The position numbers and the translations under genes are program-made. Positions 36,570 to 48,400 of a stretch of 64,000 nucleotides of DNA are shown piece after piece. The DNA is from Dryas octopetala (lineage: Eukaryota; Streptophyta; Magnoliopsida; Rosales; Rosaceae), in assembly GCA_963921425.1 (NCBI GenBank), contig OY992832.1, positions 25,695,489 through 25,759,488 on the forward strand, in the 5' to 3' direction. Below the pieces are notes generated by a model, which was given only the letters and a program-made list of their open reading frames with translations, searched no databases and was not told where the DNA came from. Each line of letters starts with the position of its first letter. The first letter of the stretch is position 1.

Positions 36570-39047
36570 TCGTCTGTCACGTTCCAAAACGAGAAACGTA
36601 ATAGCGGCACCCGCCGTAAGGGGCCCGAGAATACAATACTCATACCCCGAGCATTATATTTCCAAATACCTTAAGACGAGTTAAGCCATTTCGAGTAAAA
36701 AGTTAGGGATTGGGCCAAAGTTTAAGCAACAGTGGAAGATAGAAAATATAGACTTTATAAATATTGAAAACCAACACCTTGGGGTTTATAGTTCACAAAA
36801 GATACCCCATTGAACATCATTCTCTTAAAAGATGATATTTAAGAAATATTTTACAAAGGGACCAACCTGTTCCAAGATATTAACAAAGATGGACAATATC
36901 GAAACGAAAAGAAAGGAATATTCACAAGGGATTCATAGAGACAACAAAGGAGACCTAGCATGTGCCACACAAGATCAATTGCCACACTGTCCAGATTAAT
37001 CAAGTTTGTCAATCGGAGGAATGTCGCACTCAAAAACAATTATTGTAGGGGTTAAGTATTACATATGTTCATAGCTTCCCCTCAAGAGACCTTGAGTAGG
37101 TTTGAAAGAAGTAATTTCAAATATTTACTACATGTAAAACAATGAAAAACAATTTGAAAAGGCTCACAAAAAAATACAAATACAAATAACTGATTCATAT
37201 ATCTAGTTAAAAACATTCTCGATGCATGCTCATACAAGTTTTGTAAATCATGACACTGAAAAGCCCAATGGGTACCCAAGTTCAGAAATATACCTGATGA
37301 CCAAACACATATAGGGCCAACTAATCTTACCGTATGAAGTTTGGTATTGTAGCGAGAGTATCCATTCCTAGTTTGTACATTCTAGATTAGCCTCTCAATA
37401 GGTCGGACAAATAGACTACTCTTACTCGTACAACTGCCTCCAAAGGTTTAGGGGATCTTAGGGGATCGAAACCCAAGGTCATCAATAATGTGACCTCTTA
37501 TTCTCAGATCATAAAAAAGTTGACAAAAGATATCACAATACAATAGCTAACATCATAATAAAACAATGCAACAAATGGCAAACAAAAACTATGCAATTTC
37601 TCATGCAACATTATTTACCATCATACTTACACACAAGAAAAGGGTGCATACTCAGGTCTCAGGGTGTAAGTTTCTCATACCTGGAATCCAAAGCTTACTT
37701 TTACTTATTCTGCACCGATCACCTTGCCACGTCCAAAGCTTCTTCACTAGGAAATTGGAATTCAAAATATTTGACAAAATTCAAGTCTCAACTCTTAACA
37801 AGAACATGACATTTCCTTTTGTTCATATCTCTTTAGTAAATTCCATAAACCATTCAAGTCAGACCATATTTCTGCACTTTCTAGAGTTCGTCCTATTGGT
37901 CTCTACTTAACTCCAAATTTTAATTTAAGTTTGGAAGTTGAATCATTAAAGTCCAACAACATGATTAGGGTAGTGCATAAGGGACTGAGGGAGCTCTAAT
38001 TCATTGCCCAACACATGTATGCTCATGCACTTCGACATTACGTCGTTTGATTACTTTACTGGAGTTGCCTCAATCCATTATTAAGTTGATTGATTACTAA
38101 TTCCAACCTCAACCCTTAGTTTGTAGCAATTCCATTATTCAATTTGTTTTAACAATAATTAATTAAATAATCCAACTTTAATTCTTTAAATAATATAACT
38201 AAACCTAATTAGACTATAGCCTCAATTTAATTTAATTATAATCTTTAATTAATTAATTAAGCTTGAATAATTAAGTAAATACATTCAACTTAATCTTTGA
38301 CAGGATTGTCTCCAGATTTCGCCTCGAAACCAAGAGTGATCCTGTGGGAATCCAAATCCAAGAAAAATCCTACCGAAAATTCAGCAGAACCTTCCCTGAA
38401 AGTGGACTAATCCAAATTTATAAACCTATAAGGAACACTTCTAATAAACAACAACCTCTTCTACCACAACCAAAAAGGGTCTCAGACCCGTCAGAATACA
38501 ATTTAGATAGAAGTTTCCAAGTTGGTTATCAGAGTCATTAATACAAAAGGTGTTACGCTAAAATTAGATAATTAAACGAAGTGGAACAATAGCCTACAAT
38601 ATCCAATGAAGAAAATGGATGGTATGCCTCGACGCGAAATGGCTCGACCTCCACCAACGCTACTACCTTGGGGAACAATTTAAGACAAAACAGAAAAATT
38701 GTGAGATCAACTCAGTGAGTGGACAATTTATGGAAACAAATATAAAGTTTATTTATCTTTTCAGAATTCCTTTAGAATCACGTTTAATTCTAAGACCTTA
38801 CGTCGCTCTTTGAAATCCTCCTAAAACTATCTTACAATCTTTAAAAAAGTCATAAAATTATTTAAACTCAAGAAACTAAATAAAACAATATATAACTTCT
38901 CAAGAAAACAACCATCTAAAATAAAAGAGTCATAAAAACATCGTAATGGAAACCTTGATAGAACTCAAAATAATTCATCAGTTAAATTCATATTTAAATA
39001 ACTTTTGAAGACAACAATTAATTTTCACCATGCTTATACCCTGAAAA

Positions 39048-39166
39048 CCTGGCCATATGCGGAATTCTTGCATCTTACAGGCAGGCAGTATCCTGGCCAT
39101 ACACACGTGCAGAGTAAAATCAATACATGTGCAGACAATCCTGGTCATACATACGTGCATGCAGAG
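39048..39166 (-). repeat. Repeated TATGRCCAGG motif in LTR
   Basis: On the minus strand the motif TGCACGTRTGTATGRCCAGG occurs twice, with a shorter CATATGGCCAGG copy. It matches the tandem units at 57,907-58,132 in the related plus-strand LTR. Confidence 0.6.
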
Positions 39167-39993
39167 CGGCCCCCAAAAGGCTAAGCATCCCGACACACGG
39201 CTTAAAGCCTATGTGTGTGTCGTGATGAGTTTCAAAGACCTATCAAATCTGATAACCTGGAGGGTACTGCAAAGGGTGGTTTGAAAACTATTTTACATAA
39301 CCAAATCATAGATCATTTTTCCACCAAAAATAAATATCATTGTACTTTCCCAAAAAGAAACATTAAATCTATATGCCAACATACATAATTCAAATCAAAT
39401 TCAATATACATAAATCAAAATAATATTTTTCGATAAAACTGAAATATTAAATGAACCTTGTATAAAAAATGAGAAACTAAATTCCTTTCCCAGAGCCCAA
39501 CAACTTACTAAACCAACATGTAAATATCTGTTTTAAAAACTTATTTATGAACACATTTGAAATCCGAAATCCATCGTCATTGCTTAAATCCCAAATCAAT
39601 TCAAGATATCATGCATAATAGGATTAATGAAATTTTTATAAATTCATTTGAAAACCAAAGTTCGCTCTCATTTGTTATTTCTAAAACAAATTCAATTAAC
39701 CAAGATAAAATGAAAATTTCATAAATCATTTTAAGGAAACAAATGTCCACTCACAATGAAAAGTCTAGCTTCGATCCTCTACCGGATCATCACGAGCAAC
39801 GGCCGTCTCGCTTATAAAATAAACAGTCAAAGAAATACAATTAGTTTTGACTCAAGACACTTAAATGTATGTGTGCTCAACTTAATGTCCCACCTGACTT
39901 TCGTTCCCACATGACGGTTTACAAACTACACAAGTTGACCCACAACACCTCCACAATCACCCCTAAAGCTTCTCGGCTCAACCTAACCACAAT

Positions 39994-41984
39994 TGTAATG
40001 CCCCGAACCTCGGGCCCATAAACACACTGAAACACCAAAGATTTAAACATGTTTTCTCTTTCTTCTGAGCCATGCATATAAACATAAATAAATACATTTT
40101 TTTCAAATAAAACATTTATGTAAAACCTCTGTATAAAAAAAAAATTTAATAAAACTCTGGTGGGTCCCACTACCTCGTCTTCTCCTCACTGCCTCCTCAA
40201 CCTGCAAAACACAAACCCTACACCACAACCATGGTGTACTGGGTTATTCAAACAAACAACCCGGTAAGCTCACTAGAGCTCGTATGAGTGAAATGACTTA
40301 AATAACTAATCTCAATAATTTCTCAATTTCCATACTCAATAATAATCCAGAATAAAAACCATAATTACCCAATCACATAATAATTTCATCACCAATCATT
40401 CAAGCATCAAGATAAACATAATTCTTCAAATTCACATCAAATCCTATCAAAAATAATAATAATCATTTTGGCAAACTAATTGCCTAATCGCCAACTATTA
40501 ACCTCAACATCAATCATTCACATCCTAATTAATAACTTAAATGCATAATCACCATCATTTTCGTCCTAAAGATTCAAGCCTAGACTTTATCAAGTCTTAG
40601 CAAACAATGCATACAAACACACAAACACACAAGCAAACAATCAAACTATTTAATTTCACTCACAGTGTAAACACGTAAAAAGACCGAAATGCCCTTCTTG
40701 GCGCCTTTTCTCGGATATCAAATCCGATAGCATAACGGCATCGGGAATAAGATTTCCCGAATCCGTATACCTGTTAAGACCAGACAACCAATCAAATACA
40801 AGAGGATTCACACATAGTCATTCAACGACCAAAACGAGCGGTAACCACCAGACACAGTGGCTGCCCAGCCCCAAAAAACACACAAACATCAACAAAAACT
40901 CACCAAAATGACCTAGAAAGGTTCTTAGGACTTCAATTGAGCGGAATTGGGTCAAACGACCACTAACCCGCCGCCAAAAGTGGTGGTTCCGATAGTGGCA
41001 GTGGTGGCACAAACCTTGAAATACCCAAAATCAACTCCAAATTATCCTAATTGCACAATGAAACCTTCAATTGCATAAAAACAACTCGAATTTAAGTCTA
41101 ATTTCAAGAAATTTGAAATAGGCATAAACTCTAAAATCGAATTTCCAATTTCTCAAAATTGGACGTGCCCACCTTAGGGGAAAGATTACCCATACCTCGA
41201 GGATCAATTCTCGTAACTGGGTCGATAGTCAAATGTCGCCGAAAACAGCAGAAAAAGGTGACGAAAGCTGGCGGTGGAGCTTGGTTTCTCAAGCTGATTT
41301 CTCCGTCGTGGAGCATCGTATGGATGATTGGAGACCATGGCTAGACTTGTCGTGATGAGAGGAACAAGACCCAGTAGGTCAGGTGTCGCGTCCAGGCCGG
41401 AAAAACGAGATCGCCGGCAAGAGCATTTTCTGTCATTGCGTCGATTCTCTGTCTACAGTGGTTGGCCGGCAAAGGGAAGTGTTGCTGGTGGTGGGCGATG
41501 GCGAGAGGAAGTCGCCGGTGCCCGTCGCTGGTCATGGGGTGGCCGGACTATAAAATTGCCGAGGGAGAGAGGGCGAACGAAGATGGAGGAGAGGAGAGAG
41601 AAAGGAGAGACTCAGGGAGAGAGAAGAGATGCGTGAGAGAGGAGAAAAAAATGGGATTAAAATCTGATTTTTGGGTTTTAAAACGCTTCCACGAAAAATT
41701 ACAAAAATGTCCCTCACTTTGAACGTCTGTAAAATTTAAACCAAAACTCCGATTTACGCGTGCTTCATGTCTACGAACTCGTGGACTCGAGACCTATCTT
41801 GCGTGCCCAAAGTCAAAGACGGAAGCCCACTAACTTTAAAAGTCAACTTTTGGGTCAAGCCCAATTTAAAACAAAAATTAAAATTAAATCAAAACCTTTT
41901 TATTTTTCAAATAAATTCTCAAAATAATCAAAATAAATTCTCAAAATATTTAGAATAAATCCTTCAAAAATATGGGGTCTCACA
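39994..41984 (-). mobile_element. Solo LTR, innermost level of nest
   Basis: Minus-strand ends are TGTGAGACCCCATATTTTTG (at 41,984) and ...GGTTCGGGGCATTACA (at 39,994). Flanking repeats are ACAAT (39,989-39,993) and ATAAT (41,985-41,989), one mismatch. Length 1,991 bp. Same family as the plus-strand fragment at 280-2,979. The GC-rich part at 41,160-41,640 is the LTR leader; frames of up to 102 residues there are not genes. Confidence 0.85.
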
Positions 41985-44178
41985 ATAATCAACATATCCA
42001 AGATTGATAACCCACTCAACAAATTGTCTTAAATACTCCTACAATCATGAAATATTAGTGGGGGTTCGAAATCACAATGGTTGTCACCCAAGGTGGTTGT
42101 TTCAAGCCTAAAATTAACCAAAATAAAACAATTTCCTCAAAACCTACTCAACTTCTCAATCCTACACAACCATTGGGTTTCCTAGGGACAAAATTTGTCC
42201 AAAACAACACCACAATAGCCCCCCAATCTGAAAACCTAAAGCAATCTCGAAATGACCCTAAACCCCTATATTCAATCTTTATCAAATTCTCAAAATCAAA
42301 TAACCAAACCATAAGAGGGTGAAAGCCCACTGAGAAGGGAAGAAAACCCACCTATTTTCGAAGTGGATGGTGCCAGAGCTTGGTCGGAATCCAGTGAGAT
42401 AGAGGGTGGCAGCTGGGTTTGTTTTTGAGTGGTTACTATGAGCGCAGAGGGGCTAGCTGCCAGAGGGTTTTGAAGGGGTCGGCGTCGGCGAGAGGGGGTC
42501 GCGTAGGTAGTTTGGGTCGATGGGTGGTGGTCGATGAGGATGGTTGTGGTGGCTAGTGGTTGCGGCAGAGGGGGGAACTACAGGAGAGAGAAGGAAAAGA
42601 GAGAAAAGAAAGAAGAGAAAGGAGATGTGCGGGAGTGAGAGAGAGAAAATGAAAAAAAATTTAAAAGAGAGGTAGAGACTTCTAGAAGGTGAGACTTTTC
42701 TGAATTTTTAAAAGCTCCAAAGTCAAAAGTCTAAAATGCCCTCGATTTCACGTGTCCGAAATTTTAAAACTGTAACTCCGATTAACTCATGGTTTGCATC
42801 AATGAGTTCGTGGGTTCAACACTTATCCGACGAGACCAAATTCGCAACCAAAAACCCAATAGATTAAAAAGTCAAAATTAGGTCAAACTAACCCTTTGCT
42901 TAATATCCTAAAAATCTCCCTTAATAAAAATTTAAATAAAAACCCAGAAATAACTTAAACTTAAACTTAAACTTCAAAGGGCCACATTGGGGTCGGGTCG
43001 TTACAATTTTAATAATTAATTATGCTTAATTTAATGGCCAAAAAAACTATGCTTGATTTAAATTAATAAGACTAATAATAAATAAAGTGGTTGAGAAGCT
43101 TAGCTTTAGTCCCCAACTATTATGAAGCCCAATAACAAAAATAACAAGATCTAAGCCTAAATTAATAATTAAAGTCACCTAACAAAAATTGGGCATAATC
43201 TCAACATGGTTTAATTAGATCCTTACCAAAGACTTTTAGAGAGCTAGCCTAAATTCTAGCAAAGCCTTGGCTCTAAGACCACCTCGTGAGCGTAGGACTC
43301 AGGACTACGAGAGCGTAGGCGAAAACAACACTCGATTTGGGCTAGGACGAGAAAATTATGGCTAAAGGAATTTTGGGTTGAGTTTAAGAAAGATAAATAA
43401 CATAATAGAGCTTTAGCAAGAGCGAGTTCCTAGTTGTTGGATTATCCTACTTGGACAGTCCAGATCACGCCACGTCAGCGCTCTTTAACTTCTTTTTTTT
43501 TTTTTTTTTTTCTGAATTTCCTTATTTTTGAAATTGCTCAATCTTCGAAATTCATAAATTAAATATTCGTCCAGCTTCGAAAAATAAGCCATTAATTGTG
43601 CCACGTTCATATTAACAAGTACTATTTTCATGTGTCTTCACATTTCTCAGTACCCTTCTAGAAATTTTCGACACTAAGGAAACCCCTCTAGGAATTTCTA
43701 ATTGCCTTATTTTTCAAAAAATTTCATTCAACTTCTGTAATCCACCAAAATTATATCAGGATTCTGAAAAAATGCCCCAAAATTTTTACAAGCTCATCTT
43801 AGTGAGTACTATTTATCTTGAGCCTTAAAACATTATTTTTTACTTCTGAAATATTTATGAAAAATCTAACTCCTTGTTTAAATTTCATAAAATTAAAATA
43901 ATTTTTAATTCTTGTCCAACTTACAAAATTCATAACATTATTTCCTGAACTCCAATCAATAAAGTGGTATTACTTTTGGGTTCGTGACATCAATTACTTT
44001 CAAACTATGGTCTTCTTCGACCATATGACTTTTGTACAAGATTCCGCAAATTCGAAACCAAAAGGAATATTTTTCTAAATAAAATAACTCACAAAAATTA
44101 TAGTAAATTCTATAAATCACAAAAAATTCAAATTAACTCTAAAATAAGTTTATAAAATTTTTTAGAGGTCACATCGTC

Positions 44179-44854
44179 ACTTCCATTACCACCACTACCA
44201 TCACTATCAACGATATCGCGTACATATTTCATCATTCTTAATAGTTCAACCAAATTAAAAACAGGAAATTTACAAATTCTAAAATTTAAATTTGAACTTT
44301 TTTAATTTTGTATTTTTTAATTCATAATTTCAAACTTACTTATCTAAACGCAACGCAAATTCCCTTAATTTGAAAAAGAAAATAAACTACAAGAGGGGGA
44401 GAGCATCACCAAAGAGAATCATAATGTCTCAATGGACAATGGGATAAAAAAAGATGTAATGGGTTTTGGTGACAAAGCAATTATACTAAATAAGAAAATA
44501 AAATGCATGGTTGAGAATGGTATGCCACTAAAAGGCGCCGTACATATATAATAAAAAAGATCATAAGCAAGACAAGAACCCTTCCCATATCCCTCATTTA
44601 CTATTCAATATTAGTGCTCAAACCTCTCCTTTTAAATTAGACCTTCTTTTTAATACAATCTCAAGGGCCCATCAACTTTTTCCTCTTTTCCCTGTCCTTT
44701 TCTTTACTTTTCATTTTGTATTCTCACCCTTTTCAGGAAAATATGATTTTAAAATGCAAAATGTTGTACCAACCCCTGGAATCCATGAATAAAGGTCTGA
44801 TGAGCTCATGGATTCTTCATTCCAGATTAAAACTGTTTGGAGAAACATCCAAAA

Positions 44855-44890
<36 letters not shown>

Positions 44891-45259
44891 TTCTTTCCAA
44901 TGGTGCATGCATTGTGTTGATGCCCTCCCCATTCCCATAGAGAATGTTTGCACTTTCTTTTCCGTAGCATTTCAAAGCCATTACCATAATTGGAAGCAAT
45001 ACCCTACTAAAGTCACCATTTTACTTACAAAGTTAAAAGCACTCAACGCCCTACTAAAGTCACTACAAAAGCTACTACTCTCTTTGAAAACAATGGAGAG
45101 AATTTCACCTACCTCCCTTGGGTTTAATGGAATTACAGAAACCTTCTTCCTATTTTAAAGTTGTCATGATAATTATAAAATAATATTCTAAGGATTGTTA
45201 GATACAAGTACTTGATAAACCTAGAATTTTGATAAAACCTATATTTTAAACTCAAATTG
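44179..45259. other. Gene-less AT-rich stretch with (TA)n
   Basis: No supported gene. A (TA)n run lies at 44,859-44,889. The 116-residue plus-strand frame starting at 44,808 runs through that repeat and has no recognisable domain. Confidence 0.5.
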
Positions 45260-45268
45260 TTATTAATA

Positions 45269-45439
45269 GAAAAATGCTTGGGTACTCAACTTTGAGTACG
45301 AACCTTGTACTCATCACCAATCACATGAGCCCATGATATAGTCCACCATCTTCTCTCTCCTAGTGGACCTCATCATAAACTCATGTGATTGATGATGAAT
45401 ATAAGGTGGTACTCAAAGTTGAGTACCCAAACAGTGCCC
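45269..45439. mobile_element. Mutator-like MITE, 171 bp
   Basis: Almost palindromic element: TTGGGTACTCAACTTTGAGT near the left end and its reverse complement near the right end, arms about 60 bp. The flanking 9-bp repeat TTATTAATA is perfect (45,260-45,268 and 45,440-45,448), the length expected for Mutator-like elements. No coding capacity. Confidence 0.85.
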
Positions 45440-45448
45440 TTATTAATA

Positions 45449-48400
45449 ATGATTTTTGCATTGAAAGTAAAATTTTCTTCTTTCTATAAATTTTTATCTT
45501 TGCCAATGCCATTTGAGAAAAATGACACCAAATTTTCCTTTGTCGGAGTATGTCTTAAGTTCAAATATCATGATGAACAGTTAATTAATCAAAGAGTGGT
45601 GTTATTCCCACCCACCTGTCCTATTTTCCCACCAATTTGTAAAAAAATTTTTAATTACAATTCTATTATTTTATGAAATTACTAAAAAAGACAAATGTAA
45701 ATAAAAAATAAAAGAAAAGAAAACTATGGTTGCCATGGCAGCCTTAATTGAGAGTCTATCTGCCATGGCGTGTTGTACATTGGAGAGCCTCTACTTGACG
45801 GGGCAGTGGATTGATTTCAGTAGAATTATCATATGTTTCGAAAAGAGATTGCTTAACAAATTCATGGACTATATATATATATATATATATATATCATACA
45901 TTCATACAATAACTCTTCTATATATTTTTGATGATCGATAAACCTTTAACCATTAGGCACTTACTTGTGAGGCCATTAGCATTTACCCACTTAAGCTAAT
46001 ATGTAATCGTGGAGAAATATGGAATGACCAATCGAATAAAACTTATTCATGGATATGAAACCTAACTATAGAGAAGGTGTTGTGATTGCAGCGCTGCCAT
46101 CCTTGGTAGCTTTATTATTATTTTTCTTTTCACAGTTGATTTGGGAGAGAATGGGGAAGACCAAGGGAAAGGGATGAGGGCAATTTAAGAATAACAAGGG
46201 TGTAATAAGTAGATTAATGATTTTTAAAAATTTGGAAGAAGGTGAAAAGATATGTTGGGTGGGAACAGTGCCACTCGTAATATAAGACTCCAATATGATG
46301 AAATTTAAAAATATGAGATTAAGTTTAAAGTTCTAGCTAGGATTTAAAAAATTCCTTACGTAGCAAACTTATCAAGTATAGGGACATAAATACAGAATTT
46401 ACATTTTTTTAGTATCAATCCATCAAATGAGTGGTGTGGGGGTGGTGGTGGTTGCTTACGGTGGCAGCGATAGAGGTGGTACCGGAGGTGGGAGCAATGA
46501 TGGTGACAGTAGTAGCGGCAATCCTAGTAGTAGTACTTGACCATTCTAATAGTGACGGTGCTGGCAGCAACCATGGTAACAAAAATATGAAGTCAAACCA
46601 TAGCATTGGGAAAAAATTTGTTCACCTTTTGATGGTTGATTGTGAGAGAAATATAAATTTAGACTACCTTCTGTTCTTCAAAACATTGGCAATCCATAAT
46701 GATAAAAATGAAAAATTAGAATTAAACTCTATGAAAAAAAAAATAAAAAATCTTATTTAGCTATTTTATTAAAGCTCGGTTACATATGTATGGTCTATAG
46801 AGTCATAGACCCTAGGGAAATTATGAAGATAAAAAAAAAAAAAAATCTAAAACGCATGCAGTGTGATAAGAAAGGTTTATGTAAAATTTTAAGCTTGGCA
46901 AACGCCATATATGCGAGGGCTGTCCAATCAACCATCAAATTACTAGTTAAACTTTCATCTTACCGAAACCCAGCATGATAGGAATAGATTATATGCAAGA
47001 CACCGTCTTAAACCCTAATTACAACCTACTCATGCATTACATGCACGAAACCTAGCTACTCATCCATCTAGATAATTAAAGATCAACATGATTAAGTTAA
47101 TCCAGATACAGATGGTTCAAATGAGGTACTTAATTTGGATGGAACCCTGCCTCTTAAGTAGAGTTGAGCACAAAACACAGAGAGAAAAAATGTCTTGGTA
47201 AAAGATATGATTTCTTGGAGCTGAGGTTTGTTCGTTTTTAAATAAATACGTAACTCGTCAAGAAATTTTCTTAAGGGTTAATTGAGATTGTTTGAGCAAC
47301 TCGCAAAATTGTTGACCCCTTGCCAATTAATTCTGAGTATCTTTATCAAGAGGGAAACTATTGGAGATTCCATTAATTAGTAAATTTTCGTGCTCTCCCA
47401 AAAAGGTGGTTAAGTATTTGATCTCCCTAAACACTCCACGAAAGCTTTATTTGGTGACCGGAAAAACAGTCATTAACTTTTATTTCAAATGGTTCAAAAG
47501 AAATTCAAATGTTATATATATATAATGTGTTTTTAGTATTATAACTACGTACTACAGAAAATGAGTACAGACCTTTAGATTTTTGATGGACCATTTAACC
47601 TTTTCACTACTCCAGCTACGAAATAAGGGGATCCAAATGCTGTTCCATTTAGATTTAAAACTTAATTAACTTTGTAAAATCAAGCACACAGTATTAGCGC
47701 ATGCGTTTCATTAGCTACAAATGACACATTAAGCGCGCAATTGATCGAATCAGATAGCCCTTCGAACAACCAACCAAACCAGGCACATCAAACTAGGATT
47801 TGAAAACCACCAAAAATAAATTAGGGAAACGAGATGGGTATTGTGTTAGGCTCTAACATTAAGTGCCCATGACCACTATTCTAAGTCTGCTCAACAAAAT
47901 GAAGCCAAAAACAACACCCTGAACAAAACTCAAAATGGAAAAAAAAGTCAGAGTATATAGAGCTTCTTAAGAACACTGGGAAGTAGTAGCCATGCACCAC
48001 CAAGCATTAAGTGAGTGATACCAAGCATTTACAGGTATTAGCCATTTAATTTGCAACAAGCTAGCCAAGACATTATTTCCTAATCTAAAACACAATGACA
48101 AGCAATAATCATGCATGCAACTAGCATATACAGGCAAGCAGCTCAATTAATTGTTATGTTGCACCATAGCATGTATAGGACAACCACATAAATAAATTCA
48201 GGTATTACAATACATTATATAGAAAATAAACATATATTAAATAAAGCTTTTTCCATGGAGAATTCAAATACGCTACAGCCAAGGAAAATAAGGTAGAAAA
48301 AACACCAAGAATATGGGAAAAATGATACAAAGAACAATCCCAATATGTCAGGGTACGTTGCTAGCTAGCTGCATTATATATTTATATATATGCTGAAATA

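Larger units (their letters stand above)
38298..43005 (-). mobile_element. Solo LTR, middle level of nest
   Basis: Minus-strand ends are TGTAACGACCCGACCCC (at 43,005) and ...GACAATCCTGTCA (at 38,298). Flanking repeats are ATCTT (38,293-38,297) and ATTTT (43,006-43,010), one mismatch. It belongs to the same family as the LTRs at 55,627-58,913 and 60,292-61,690: the terminal 250 bp (38,298-38,540) match 58,700-58,913 in reverse complement, including GTCTCAGACCCG/CTGAGACCCTTTC. Without the innermost LTR it is about 2.7 kb. Confidence 0.85.
36575..44173 (-). mobile_element. Solo LTR, outermost of a three-level nest
   Basis: Minus-strand ends are TGTGACCTCTAAAAAATTTT (at 44,173) and ...GTTTTGGAACGTGACA (at 36,575), flanked by the perfect 5-bp repeat TCGTC (36,570-36,574 and 44,174-44,178). 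Removing the nested LTR at 38,298-43,005 leaves about 2.9 kb. Its 43,560-43,880 part resembles 62,840-63,020 in the LTR near the right end of the window. No coding domain. Confidence 0.88.

Noticed and set aside
46431-46760. 109-residue plus-strand frame
   Set aside because: The first half is a GGT/GTG-rich patch and the second half is AT-rich with Lys/Asn only; no splice or domain support.
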